From JAJDAT01 sp964344185 (lineage in GTDB: Bacteria; Nitrospinota; Nitrospinia; Nitrospinales; JAJDAT01): DNA of 64,000 nt. The translations under genes were made by a program, and so were the position numbers. Under the pieces are notes generated by a model, which was not told the origin of the DNA, searched no databases, and saw only the letters and a list, made by a program, of their open reading frames with translations. Positions 36,645 through 45,410 of the stretch are shown piece by piece. The stretch covers positions 1 to 64,000 of the forward strand of contig CAYFMN010000014.1 of assembly GCA_964344185.1 (NCBI GenBank), in the 5' to 3' direction. Within the stretch, counting starts at the first letter, position 1, and every line of letters begins with the position of its first letter.

Positions 36645-37667
36645 CTATCTCTTAGCTATTTGATTGAGATACATAGCGATTTCATTTAACGGTAAAACCT
36701 TTTCGATCGCTCCAGCATTTATTGCCCGTGAGTTCATACCAAATACAACGCTACTTTCTTTATCTTGGGCAATAGTCGTTCCACCGCTAGATTTGATTTT
36801 TTCGATCCCTGCTACTCCGTCATCCGCCATTCCAGATAATATTAAACCAACGCTTTTTTCTCGAAACGAATAGGCCAAAGACGCTAATAAAATATCGCAC
36901 GACGGCCTAAAAGAATTCGTCTCATTAGGTACAAGAAAGCTTATTTTACCGTCCGCTTCAATTTGCATATTAGATTCTGGAGGGCAAATATATACTTTTC
37001 CAGATGCCAAATAATCGCCTTCTTTCGCTTCTAAAACGGGATTAGTTGAAAGATCGTTTAACCAAGCGGCAAACCCAGCCCCAAAACCGTTTTCCATGTG
37101 CTGAGCTACTACTATTGGAAAAGGATATTTGGGACTTAATTCTGATAAGATAACTGAAAGAGCTTTTGGCCCTCCTGTAGAACAAGCTATAGCGACGACT
37201 TTTTCAAATCTCGATATGGCTGTCGGAGATCCATTAAATTCTTGAGCTATGATTTTACTTTTTCTCTTTTTAAAGCGGCGAATAACCTTGATTTTGGACA
37301 ATAGCTTAACTTTATGGATTAAAACTTCCGCCCTAGCGGCGTCTAATTTACTTTTAGGAAACACCTCTAAAGCGCCTCTGGAACAGGCGTCAAAAGCGGT
37401 TTTAGCGTCTTCTGAGCTAGAAACGACTAAAATAGGAACCGGTTCGCTGCCCATTATTTCCTCGATAGCTTCCAAACCATTCATTATTGGCATATTAATA
37501 TCAAGAGTAATAATATCCGGTTTATATTTTGCGGCTTTATGAACTCCTTCTTGTCCATTCCCGGCAACTCCAACTATCTCAATTTCTGGATCGGAAGAAA
37601 GTATATCCTTCAAAATTTCCTGAACCATTGGGCTATCTTCTACTATCAAAACTTTTAAACTAGACAT
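36645..37667 (-). CDS. cheB: CheB protein-glutamate methylesterase
   Basis: The start ATG 37667 has an AGAGGA-type site upstream. The receiver domain has VLIVEDSP and TLDINMPIMNG (phospho-Asp D56). The C-terminal methylesterase has the catalytic triad Ser163 (IACSTGGP), His190 (VAQHM) and Asp283 (GMADDG). It removes methyl groups or deamidates receptors under CheA control. It is the first gene of the minus-strand chemosensory operon. A TTG one codon upstream is a less likely start. Confidence 0.95.
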   Translation of the reverse strand: MSSLKVLIVEDSPMVQEILKDILSSDPEIEIVGVAGNGQEGVHKAAKYKPDIITLDINMPIMNGLEAIEEIMGSEPVPILVVSSSEDAKTAFDACSRGALEVFPKSKLDAARAEVLIHKVKLLSKIKVIRRFKKRKSKIIAQEFNGSPTAISRFEKVVAIACSTGGPKALSVILSELSPKYPFPIVVAQHMENGFGAGFAAWLNDLSTNPVLEAKEGDYLASGKVYICPPESNMQIEADGKISFLVPNETNSFRPSCDILLASLAYSFREKSVGLILSGMADDGVAGIEKIKSSGGTTIAQDKESSVVFGMNSRAINAGAIEKVLPLNEIAMYLNQIAKR

Positions 37668-38050
37668 CAATCCTCTAATTTATTGACGGAAATACGCGCA
37701 TAAAGTTAGCTCCAGCGTTTTTATCGAAAATTAACCTCGATCTTTTCCATTAATATTTCTTTATTTTATGAAAATAACAGATAAAACCTTGAAATACCAT
37801 TAATTTTGAATCCTTATGTTAATGTTTAAAATTCAATTTTTATTAATTTAAATAAGGTTAAAAATTGAGCCATAATTCCCTTGCCATTTAGCATTTCGAA
37901 AGCTATAACTTGAATGAGATGTCTTGCGTCGTCTCAATTTTAAATCTTTATTTTTTGCGACTAATAAGGAAGGTTGCAAACAATCCCAAAAACAATAGTT
38001 TTAAAACTTCCTTAATTGTAAGAACATCAAAGTCCTTTTCAGTTTTTCAA
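37668..38050. other. Divergent intergenic region between cheB and thpR
   Basis: This AT-rich spacer of ~380 nt must hold the promoter of the chemosensory operon (minus) and that of thpR-recA-recX (plus). It is open in the thpR frame from 37910, but this part (residues before the conserved ETIRVFIAV) has no family similarity. I see no clear promoter consensus, RNA gene or repeat. Confidence 0.4.
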
Positions 38051-38626
38051 GTGGAAACCATTCGGGTTTTTATCGCTGTTAGTTTCAACCCAAAATTGAC
38101 AAATAAATTAAGAAACCTACAAGGTATATTTAAGCGACTTAGTTTAAATGCCTCTTGGGTTAAACCTGAAAATATTCATCTAACCCTCAAGTTTCTAGGC
38201 GATATCGAAACAAATCGCATTTCGCAAATTTTTGATCCTATGGTAAAAACAGCGTCGAAATTCGCTTGCTTCAATACAAAACTTTCCAATTTAGGAGTTT
38301 TCCCAAATTGGAATCGGCCTAGAGTTTTTTGGATAGGATTAGATGATAAGGAAGAAATTTTTAAAAAACTTAAAGAGCAATTAGAATTAGAATTATTTAA
38401 CGTTGGGTTTCCAAGAGATAAAAAACCATTTTCTCCTCATCTCACATTAGCAAGACTCAGGTCTCCCGATAACAAAAATCAATTAAAAAAAGAAATTGAA
38501 AAGTTTGACATTCCAAGCGATTACTCAATTAAAATTTCAGATATCAAACTTTACAAAAGCTTGTTAACTCCAAAAGGCGCAGAATACACTAAACTTTTTG
38601 ATTGCTCATTAAAACACTTAACTTGA
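38051..38626 (+). CDS. thpR: RNA 2',3'-cyclic phosphodiesterase (ThpR/LigT)
   Basis: This 2H-superfamily phosphoesterase has the two His-x-Thr motifs, HLTLKFLG and HLTLARLR, around a two-lobed fold. It hydrolyses 2',3'-cyclic phosphates of RNA. I place the start at GTG 38051, which gives 191 residues, the usual size, and begins with VETIRVFIAV; ATG 37910 would add 47 unconserved residues. No ribosome binding site is clear for either. The gene lies 34 nt before recA, a frequent arrangement (thpR-recA). Confidence 0.85.
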   Translation: METIRVFIAVSFNPKLTNKLRNLQGIFKRLSLNASWVKPENIHLTLKFLGDIETNRISQIFDPMVKTASKFACFNTKLSNLGVFPNWNRPRVFWIGLDDKEEIFKKLKEQLELELFNVGFPRDKKPFSPHLTLARLRSPDNKNQLKKEIEKFDIPSDYSIKISDIKLYKSLLTPKGAEYTKLFDCSLKHLT

Positions 38627-38660
38627 ATTCGCATTACAGCGTGTAAATAGGAGGTTAAAG

Positions 38661-39746
38661 GTGGCGGCGGACGATAATAAAAGCAAAGCTTTGGAAATGG
38701 CATTTATGCAAATTGAAAAGCAATTCGGCAAAGGTTCCATAATGAAATTAGGAAAAGCTGAAGCGCAAAAAGGAATCGCAACGATTTCCACGGGATCCAT
38801 TTCCTTAGATTCTGCATTAGGCGTTGGCGGAGTTCCAAAAGGAAGAATTACCGAAATTTTTGGTCCAGAATCTTCTGGGAAAACCAGTCTTACGCTTCAT
38901 ATAATTGCCGAAGCGCAAAAAGCGGGGGGGGTTGCCGCTTTTATAGACGCTGAACACGCTCTAGATCCAAATTATGCTCAAAAACTGGGAGTTAATTTGG
39001 ATGATTTACTATTATCCCAACCAGACACAGGTGAACAAACTCTTGAAATAGCCGAAGTTTTAGTCAGAAGCGGAGCAGTCGACGTAGTAGTAGTAGATTC
39101 CGTTGCCGCGTTAGTGCCAAAAGCCGAACTTGATGGCGATATGGGAGATTCCCATATGGGATTACAAGCTCGATTAATGTCCCAAGCCATGCGAAAACTA
39201 ACGGGTGTTGTTAATAAATCTCACGCCTCTCTTATTTTTATTAATCAGATACGAATGAAAATTGGTGTCATGTTTGGGAACCCTGAAACCACTACCGGTG
39301 GAAACGCTCTAAAGTTTTATAGTTCCGTCAGGTTAGATATCCGTCGGATTGCGGCATTAAAAGATGGAGATAATGTTATTGGTAACCGAACTAGAGTAAA
39401 AGTAGTAAAAAACAAAGTCGCCCCTCCCTTTAGAGATTGCGAATTTGACATACTTTATGGACAAGGCATTTCAAAAGAAGGGGATATTTTAGACCTTGGC
39501 GTAACTCATGGTTTAATTAAAAAAAGCGGTACCTGGTACTCATATAATGAAACACGAATAGGCCAGGGAAGAGAAAACGCTAAAAATTTTCTTAAAGAAA
39601 ACAAAGATATTTTAAACGAGGTAGAAACAACAATTCGTCAAAAATTAAATATTTCATCGCGTAACGGTTCTGGAGACAGCGGCTCGCCAGAAAAGGAACC
39701 ATCAGAAACATCAGGGGCAAAGAAAAAAGGTAAAAAAGAAAGTTAA
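38661..39746 (+). CDS. recA: Recombinase RecA
   Basis: RecA catalyses DNA strand exchange and stimulates LexA self-cleavage. The Walker A motif is GPESSGKT (68-75), and FIDAEHALDP, VVDSVAALVPKAE (Walker B) and INQIRMKIGVMFGNPETTTGG (L1/L2 region) are all present. The GTG start at 38661 follows an excellent TAGGAGGT site by 6 nt. The C-terminus is Lys/Glu/Ser/Gly-rich as usual. It is followed by recX. I see no SOS box that I can call with confidence. Confidence 0.99.
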   Translation: MAADDNKSKALEMAFMQIEKQFGKGSIMKLGKAEAQKGIATISTGSISLDSALGVGGVPKGRITEIFGPESSGKTSLTLHIIAEAQKAGGVAAFIDAEHALDPNYAQKLGVNLDDLLLSQPDTGEQTLEIAEVLVRSGAVDVVVVDSVAALVPKAELDGDMGDSHMGLQARLMSQAMRKLTGVVNKSHASLIFINQIRMKIGVMFGNPETTTGGNALKFYSSVRLDIRRIAALKDGDNVIGNRTRVKVVKNKVAPPFRDCEFDILYGQGISKEGDILDLGVTHGLIKKSGTWYSYNETRIGQGRENAKNFLKENKDILNEVETTIRQKLNISSRNGSGDSGSPEKEPSETSGAKKKGKKES

Positions 39747-39818
39747 ATCAAATTTTAATTGTTCTTGAAAAGAGATATACCTTTGGCTATCGAAATCAAA
39801 TCCAATTTTTGATATCAA

Positions 39819-40310
39819 ATGAGGAACAGTTCAGATTTCAATAAAAGTAAAAACCTGGCTTTGAAATATCTTGCTAGAAAAGCGCGATCTGAAAAGGAAA
39901 TAATAAACTATCTAATTCAAAAAGGATTTGATCAAACTAGCATAGAGGATACTTTAAGATATCTTGTAAACTTCGATTATATAAACGATAAAAAACTAGC
40001 GTTAAGTTACGCTGAATATCGCAAAAACTTTAAAAAAGAAGGAAAGTTAAGAATTGAGAGAGAATTAACCCTCAGAGGATTGTCGATTAAAAACACCTCA
40101 TATGCGTTAGCAACTTTATTTCAAGAAAAAGAAGAACAGGATCAGGCCCAGTCTTTTGCCGAAAAATTACTAAATCAAACTAGTATTCAGGAACCAGAAA
40201 AATTAAAACGGAAACTAATAAACAAACTAAAGCGAAAAGGATATTGCGACAATATTGTTTTGTCCGTCTTAAAAAATTTATCTAACCTGACGCAGTATCC
40301 GAAATGCTAA
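39819..40310 (+). CDS. recX: Regulatory protein RecX
   Basis: RecX modulates RecA filament activity. This 163-residue protein has the three-helix repeats of the family: ALKYLARKARSEKEIINYLIQKGF, FDYINDKKLALSYAEYRKNFKKEGKLRIERELTLRGL, and a third repeat KLKRKLINKLKRKGYCDNIVLSVL. It lies 72 nt downstream of recA on the same strand, the standard recA-recX order. Confidence 0.9.
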   Translation: MRNSSDFNKSKNLALKYLARKARSEKEIINYLIQKGFDQTSIEDTLRYLVNFDYINDKKLALSYAEYRKNFKKEGKLRIERELTLRGLSIKNTSYALATLFQEKEEQDQAQSFAEKLLNQTSIQEPEKLKRKLINKLKRKGYCDNIVLSVLKNLSNLTQYPKC

Positions 40311-40442
40311 ACTCCAAAACTTAAGTCTCTAAACTTTTACTCAGGGTAATCTTTATAAAAATTTCACCTTTGATGTTTCTAATGAAACCCATCAATAACT
40401 GGATTGAAACTATCAATCTAAAAAAAACTTTCGCTACGTAAA

Positions 40443-41216
40443 ATGGAATTTATCAGTTCCCTTCCTACGTGGCTTTTAACAATTTACTTTTTTATATTTG
40501 GGCTAGCGGTAGGCAGTTTTTGCAACGTTTGCATTTACCGGTTGCCGCGCGAAGAATCTATCGTTTTTCCGTCATCTCATTGCGTAGCTTGCCAACACCC
40601 AATCGCCTGGAGAGATAACATTCCTGTTTTAGGATATTTGGCTCTGTTTGGCAAATGTAGAAATTGTAACTCCAGGATTTCAATTATTTATCCGATAATA
40701 GAGTTAATAACTGGAGTTTTGTTAGCGGCAGTCTACTTAAGATTTGGAATTAGTTGGGAAACTATAATTTTTTCAATAGTTGTACCCGCTCTCGTAGTGA
40801 TAACAATTATCGACTGGCAACATCAAATTATCCCAGATTTAATCACGCTTCCAGGAATCCTATTTGGTTTTGCAGCAGGCTCATACATGAATGGATTTCT
40901 TCCATCTCTTATCGGTTTTCTAGTTGGAGGAGGTCTTTTTTACTTAATAGCAGTTTTTAGCGGCGGGAAAGGAATGGGAGGAGGAGATATAAAATATATG
41001 GCGGCTGCAGGAGCGTTATTAGCCTGGAAAAAGACTCTATTAGTTATATTTTCAGGTTCTTTATTAGGCACAATTTATGGGCTGCCTTTGGTTCTTTTAG
41101 GAAAAAAAGGACGAAAAAGCAAAGTGCCATTCGGTCCTTTTCTAGCAGGCGCCACTCTTATTGCAATTTTTTCCGGCGACCAATTAATATGGATTTATTT
41201 AAGCTCAATGGCATAA
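40443..41216 (+). CDS. pilD: Prepilin peptidase / N-methyltransferase (PilD, A24 family)
   Basis: This integral membrane aspartic protease cleaves and N-methylates type IV pilins and pseudopilins. It has the zinc-binding cysteines (C47, C50, C72, C75) in the cytoplasmic loop, the catalytic Asp124 in IIDWQHQIIPD, and Asp182 in GGGDIKYM (the GxGD site). About eight membrane helices are expected. The protein is full length (257 residues), so type IV pili or a type II secretion system probably exist elsewhere in the genome; no pilin gene is in view. Confidence 0.96.
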   Translation: MEFISSLPTWLLTIYFFIFGLAVGSFCNVCIYRLPREESIVFPSSHCVACQHPIAWRDNIPVLGYLALFGKCRNCNSRISIIYPIIELITGVLLAAVYLRFGISWETIIFSIVVPALVVITIIDWQHQIIPDLITLPGILFGFAAGSYMNGFLPSLIGFLVGGGLFYLIAVFSGGKGMGGGDIKYMAAAGALLAWKKTLLVIFSGSLLGTIYGLPLVLLGKKGRKSKVPFGPFLAGATLIAIFSGDQLIWIYLSSMA

Positions 41217-41290
41217 TTAGATTATCACCCCTAAAAAGCTTGTGTATATAAATTTAGACATTACGTAACCTTTCTAATTTTCCATAAAAA

Positions 41291-41815
41291 ATGAAAAACG
41301 ACTTTTCTGAAATTCAAAAATCAATCGAAAAACTAGATCAAGAAATTCAAGAAAGGAAAAAGGAATATGTTTCGCTAAAAATTCTTTTATATGCAGGAAT
41401 TTTTCTTTTATTGGCGGGAGGTCTGTACTCCAACTCCACGCTGCAAAAAGTACAATTAGAAAGTTTAGAAAAAAGTTTTTCGAGTTTCCAGAGTAAACTT
41501 AACCAGGATATTGGAAATATAGAAGTTGCTTTATATAATTCTCTTCAACAACAAGGAAAAGAATTGGAAAAACTAATCTCTAAAAATGAAAAACACCGCA
41601 AGCTAGTAAAAACAAGATCCCAATTTGAAAAACTAAAGAAATCTTTTCAAAAGGCGGAAAATGAACTAAATAAATTAAAAAACGTAGATCCTCAAACCGA
41701 AAAAGCGATTTCAGAATATCGAAAAATAACCGCGCTTATTTTAAACTTTTATTCTCAATCAATTCATCCGCCTATAAAATCTGAGTCGAAATCTTCTCCG
41801 CCATCAAAAAAATAA
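41291..41815 (+). CDS. Membrane-anchored coiled-coil protein of unknown function
   Basis: This 174-residue protein has one hydrophobic segment (ILLYAGIFLLLAGGLY, ~31-46) after a charged N-terminus. The remainder is a predicted coiled coil with heptad-like Leu/Ile/Lys/Glu patterns, ending in a Ser/Pro/Lys tail. I recognise no domain. Its stop overlaps the end of a small frame on the other strand. It follows pilD by 74 nt, and a functional link to pili is possible but unsupported. Confidence 0.6.
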   Translation: MKNDFSEIQKSIEKLDQEIQERKKEYVSLKILLYAGIFLLLAGGLYSNSTLQKVQLESLEKSFSSFQSKLNQDIGNIEVALYNSLQQQGKELEKLISKNEKHRKLVKTRSQFEKLKKSFQKAENELNKLKNVDPQTEKAISEYRKITALILNFYSQSIHPPIKSESKSSPPSKK

Positions 41816-41989
41816 TTCGCGTGAATTAAGAAAACTTTTAATAGTATTTAGTTTCCTCGTTTTAAACTTAGCGCGTACGTTTTGCCTTTTCCCTTTTACC
41901 TCCGCTTGAGATTCAGTTAAACCTGTTTGTACAAAACTTGGAATTGAAACTACTAAAATGAAAAACAATATTCCTATGAGAATATCCAT
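41804..41989 (-). CDS. Possible small single-pass membrane protein
   Basis: This 61-residue frame starts at ATG 41989 and has an N-terminal hydrophobic segment (ILIGILFFILVVSI) and a basic, Lys/Arg-rich C-terminus. Its end overlaps the end of the coiled-coil gene by 12 nt. I recognise no family, and no convincing ribosome binding site is visible. It may be a real small membrane protein or a chance frame. Confidence 0.35.
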   Translation of the reverse strand: MDILIGILFFILVVSIPSFVQTGLTESQAEVKGKRQNVRAKFKTRKLNTIKSFLNSRELFF

Positions 41990-42310
41990 CAACTTGGCTT
42001 ACATGTAACGAACTTCCTACTGGAAAAAATGGGAGCTTTGTAAGCTCCAAAAAAACTAAAAACCACTAAGGCATTGCTTTTTAGAAACAACCTTTTCCCT
42101 TAACAATCAAAACAACCTTCATTTCAATAAAAAACATAACTCCCCCAACATAACACTTTGATTTATAGTTAGTTGCAAAACGAAAAACTCTTAACAATTT
42201 AACTTTATAAAGATAGTTCTCTTTGGAGGAATTTTTCTCAATAACAAATAGTGGTAGGAATTATTACCAAACCTTAACCTCTTATAAGTTTGTGGATAAT
42301 TTAAAAACGC
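41990..42310. other. AT-rich intergenic region, no gene seen
   Basis: This spacer of ~320 nt between the small membrane frame and the next gene is very AT-rich and has no open frame of note on either strand. I see no repeat, RNA gene or strong hairpin. It presumably holds the promoter of the unknown gene downstream. Confidence 0.35.
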
Positions 42311-43231
42311 TTGAAATCAAAATCCATTCGAGAGAGAATATGGGTTTTCAATGAATACAACTTAATTATGCTCGCTTTTGCAAAAGATATAACAAAGACG
42401 GATCACATTCACCCTGAAGAGTCCAATGATCCTAAATTAAAAGAATATATGGACTATCAAAGAAAACTAAACCATGAAATGTTGGTTTATCATTCTTTGG
42501 ACCACGCTAAAATATACCTTCAAAGAGCTCTGGATGGCGAGAAAGAAGAGGAAATAAAAGATTTCGTAAAATCAGCTTTCCCCATGTCTCATACTTACGC
42601 TAATTCAGATAAAATTCTGTTGATGCTACGCAAATTAATTAACGGACACAACTCAACCAATAACTGGTACAGAATGAATTCGTTTTATCAAACAATCGTG
42701 TACGAGTGTATTGAGCGATTTTGCAAAATATACAACCAGTTATTAAAAGAGGACCCGGATAAAGCTGAAAGCTATAATGTCTCGAAAAATGTAGAAGTCG
42801 ATTTTGACGACTGGGTCCAACTCCATTTTTTCAATCTTGATTTTATGGTAGGCCGTCCTCCGCAATATACTCATTACTTATTCATTCGGAGAAACCGAGC
42901 AATAGAAGGTTCACTTAAAAAGGAAATGGAAAATGGTTCTTCCAAAAAAGACGCCTTGGATACAATAAAAGACAATTTTTCAATAGAAGAAGACGCCATT
43001 AAAACGATCCTGAATCAGCCAATAACCGATAAAGATCTAGAGTTATTTTATACTTCTGTTGAAAACCCCATTTATGAATATTTGTACGATGTAGACCAAG
43101 CGGGTATGGGCGAAGATGAAACGTTGATAGATCACTCCTATTTCATGGGCTGTCAGTTTAAAGGTTTAAATTACCAAGAAGCCGAAAAAACAATGGAGTC
43201 CATTCTTAATTCGCAAAAAAATATCAATTAA
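42311..43231 (+). CDS. Unknown protein, helical and acidic
   Basis: I do not recognise a family. The frame gives 306 residues from TTG 42311 or 287 from ATG 42368; the latter is likelier because TTG has no clear ribosome binding site, though neither does ATG 42368. The protein is charged and looks helical, with no signal or membrane segment. Its conserved-looking parts are MDYQRKLNHEMLVYHSLDHAK-like and DFDDWVQLHFFNLDFMVGRPPQY. It stands between a coiled-coil gene and hflK, with its own promoter region. Confidence 0.65.
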   Translation: MKSKSIRERIWVFNEYNLIMLAFAKDITKTDHIHPEESNDPKLKEYMDYQRKLNHEMLVYHSLDHAKIYLQRALDGEKEEEIKDFVKSAFPMSHTYANSDKILLMLRKLINGHNSTNNWYRMNSFYQTIVYECIERFCKIYNQLLKEDPDKAESYNVSKNVEVDFDDWVQLHFFNLDFMVGRPPQYTHYLFIRRNRAIEGSLKKEMENGSSKKDALDTIKDNFSIEEDAIKTILNQPITDKDLELFYTSVENPIYEYLYDVDQAGMGEDETLIDHSYFMGCQFKGLNYQEAEKTMESILNSQKNIN

Positions 43232-43249
43232 AACTAACATTATAAAAGT

Positions 43250-43278
43250 TTGACAATATTTTATCGGTTTGTTAGCGT
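43250..43278 (+). promoter_or_regulatory. Possible sigma70-type promoter before hflK
   Basis: TTGACA at 43250-43255 is a perfect -35 hexamer. Seventeen nucleotides later a TAGCGT hexamer at 43273-43278 is only a weak -10. An AAGGA site at 43297-43301 precedes the hflK ATG. The pair is a candidate only. Confidence 0.35.
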
Positions 43279-43309
43279 ACCAGCCTCACAATAATTAAGG
43301 AAATGTACT

Positions 43310-44362
43310 ATGCCGTGGGATGATTTACACGATCCAAAAGGACCTACCGGAGGTTCTGGAGGCGGCCCGAAAAAAAGTCCATCGGGCGGTCCTCAAATGG
43401 AAATACCTCAAATTAAAATTCCAAATTTAAAGCCTTCGTCTTTTTTCGGAATAGGACTACTTCTATTAGTTATTTGGTTGGTTCCAGGGATATTTTATAC
43501 CGTTCAACCAGACGAAGAAGGAGTTGTTACTCGTTTTGGGAAATACGTAAGGTCAACCGGACCAGGTCTCCATTTTAAATTACCATCTCCTTTTGAACAC
43601 GTTCGTACTCCAAAAGTTAAAAAAGTTAGAAGGATAGAAGTCGGGTTTCGAATCTTAAATTCGGGTCCTCCTCAAAAGGTCCGAGACGTGCCAGTAGAAT
43701 CCTTAATGCTAACAGGCGATCAAAACATAGTCGATATCGATTTAGTGGTTCAATACCAAATCCGAAACGCTCCTGACTATCTTTTTAATATTAAATCTCG
43801 AGACAAATTAGTTAGGAACTCAGCGGAAACAGTAATTCGTGGAATTGTCGGCAGCAAAAATATTGACGAGGCTTTAACGACAGGAAAAGATGAAATACAG
43901 ATTTTAGCCAAAGAACAAATTCAGACACTGCTAGACAAATATGAAGCAGGAATGCAGATTGTAACTACCCAGCTTCAAGACGTACATCCACCGCAACAAG
44001 TTGCAGCGGCTTTTAAAGATGTTGTAAGCGCGCGCGAAGATAAAGAACGTATGATCAATCAGGCTCAGGGTTATAGAAAAGCCGTCATTCCTGAAACGAG
44101 AGGTAAATCGGCTCAGATAGTGAGACAAGCGGAAGCTTACAGAGAAGAAAAAATTAAAAGAGCTCAAGGCGACACGCAGGGATTTTTAGCTTTATATGAA
44201 GAGTATAGAAAAGCTCCGGAAATTACGCGCAAAAGGCTTTATTTAGAAACTATGGAAGAAATTTTACCAGACATGAAAAAAGTTGTTGTTGGCAAAAGCA
44301 CAGGAAATGTCTTACCAATTTTACCTTTGGGACAAACGCCTCAGGCATTGCAAGGAAAATAA
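43310..44362 (+). CDS. hflK: HflK, band-7/SPFH protease modulator
   Basis: HflK and HflC form a periplasm-facing membrane ring that regulates the FtsH protease. The N-terminus is Gly/Pro-rich (DPKGPTGGSGGGPKKS), followed by a membrane helix (~49-63) and an SPFH domain with QPDEEGVVTRFGKY and GPGLHFKLPSP. A coiled-coil region (~235-300) precedes a short tail. Length and layout are typical. An AAGGA site lies ahead of ATG 43310. hflC follows 30 nt later. Confidence 0.95.
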   Translation: MPWDDLHDPKGPTGGSGGGPKKSPSGGPQMEIPQIKIPNLKPSSFFGIGLLLLVIWLVPGIFYTVQPDEEGVVTRFGKYVRSTGPGLHFKLPSPFEHVRTPKVKKVRRIEVGFRILNSGPPQKVRDVPVESLMLTGDQNIVDIDLVVQYQIRNAPDYLFNIKSRDKLVRNSAETVIRGIVGSKNIDEALTTGKDEIQILAKEQIQTLLDKYEAGMQIVTTQLQDVHPPQQVAAAFKDVVSAREDKERMINQAQGYRKAVIPETRGKSAQIVRQAEAYREEKIKRAQGDTQGFLALYEEYRKAPEITRKRLYLETMEEILPDMKKVVVGKSTGNVLPILPLGQTPQALQGK

Positions 44363-44392
44363 ACCGATAATCTTAATTGCTGGATAAAAACT

Positions 44393-45244
44393 ATGGCACA
44401 AAAAGGGATATTAATTGTTTTAGGGGCCTTTTTCTTAATCGTCTATTATTCCGTCTTCACCGTACATATGACCAAAACAGCCGTGCTGCTGCAAATGGGA
44501 AGGCCCGTAAAGACGGTTACGAATCCAGGTCTGCATTTTAAGATCCCTTTTATACAACAAGTCGAATATTTTCCGAGTATTTTACTTTCCCATGATTCAG
44601 CTCCCGCAGAATTAATTACCAAAGACAAAAAAAATCTTTTAATTGATAGTTTTGCTATGTGGAGAGTTGTTGACCCATTAAAGTTTCTTCAAACCGTCCG
44701 GGACCAAAGAGGCGCTCGGTCTCGACTAGACGATATTATATATTCTGAATTACGAGTTGAAATGGGTACCCATGACTTGATTGATATCATCCTAAAAACG
44801 CGCGAAGCAATTATGGATATAGTAACTAAAAAATCTAACGAAAAAGCGGGCGAGTACGGTATTGAAGTCGTAGACGTTAGAATTAAAAGAGCCGACCTAC
44901 CTCCTGAAATTGCTAATTCAATTTTTGATCGAATGCGCACCGAACGAGAAAGAATTGCTAAAGAATATCGCTCAGAAGGCACCGAGGAAGCTACAAAAAT
45001 TCGAGCTCAAACCGATAAAGAAAAAGTTATTTTGATTGCCGATGCTTATAAACAAGAACAAAAGCTTAAAGGCGAAGGCGACGGTATTGCCGCTAAAATA
45101 TATGCGGAAGCTTTTAATAAAGACCCCAAGTTTTACGAATTTATTCGGTCCATGCAGGCATATAAAAATTCTCTTAAAACAGAAACCACTATTATGCTTT
45201 CTGAGAATTCAGAGTTTTTAGAGTTTTTAAACCCTAATCGGTAA
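44393..45244 (+). CDS. hflC: HflC, band-7/SPFH protease modulator
   Basis: The HflC partner of HflK: an N-terminal membrane helix (GILIVLGAFFLIVYYSVFTV), then the SPFH domain with LLQMGRPVKTV and PGLHFKIPFIQQV, then a coiled coil ending in Ala/Glu/Lys repeats (EGDGIAAKIYAEAFNKDP). It is co-transcribed with hflK (30 nt gap). The 283-residue length is usual for HflC. Confidence 0.95.
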   Translation: MAQKGILIVLGAFFLIVYYSVFTVHMTKTAVLLQMGRPVKTVTNPGLHFKIPFIQQVEYFPSILLSHDSAPAELITKDKKNLLIDSFAMWRVVDPLKFLQTVRDQRGARSRLDDIIYSELRVEMGTHDLIDIILKTREAIMDIVTKKSNEKAGEYGIEVVDVRIKRADLPPEIANSIFDRMRTERERIAKEYRSEGTEEATKIRAQTDKEKVILIADAYKQEQKLKGEGDGIAAKIYAEAFNKDPKFYEFIRSMQAYKNSLKTETTIMLSENSEFLEFLNPNR

Positions 45245-45410
45245 AACTTTTAAACTTTCAACTTTAAAGTGGTCATTTTTTTAAATAAACTGTTGAAAAT
45301 TGTAAACGCGCAGATTTTCGAAACTCCCATTTAATTATAATGGCCTCCAAGCCTCATTTAATTTTCCCGTTACAACTTATTGACCTTAGATTTCATTTCA
45401 GGAAGAAGTT

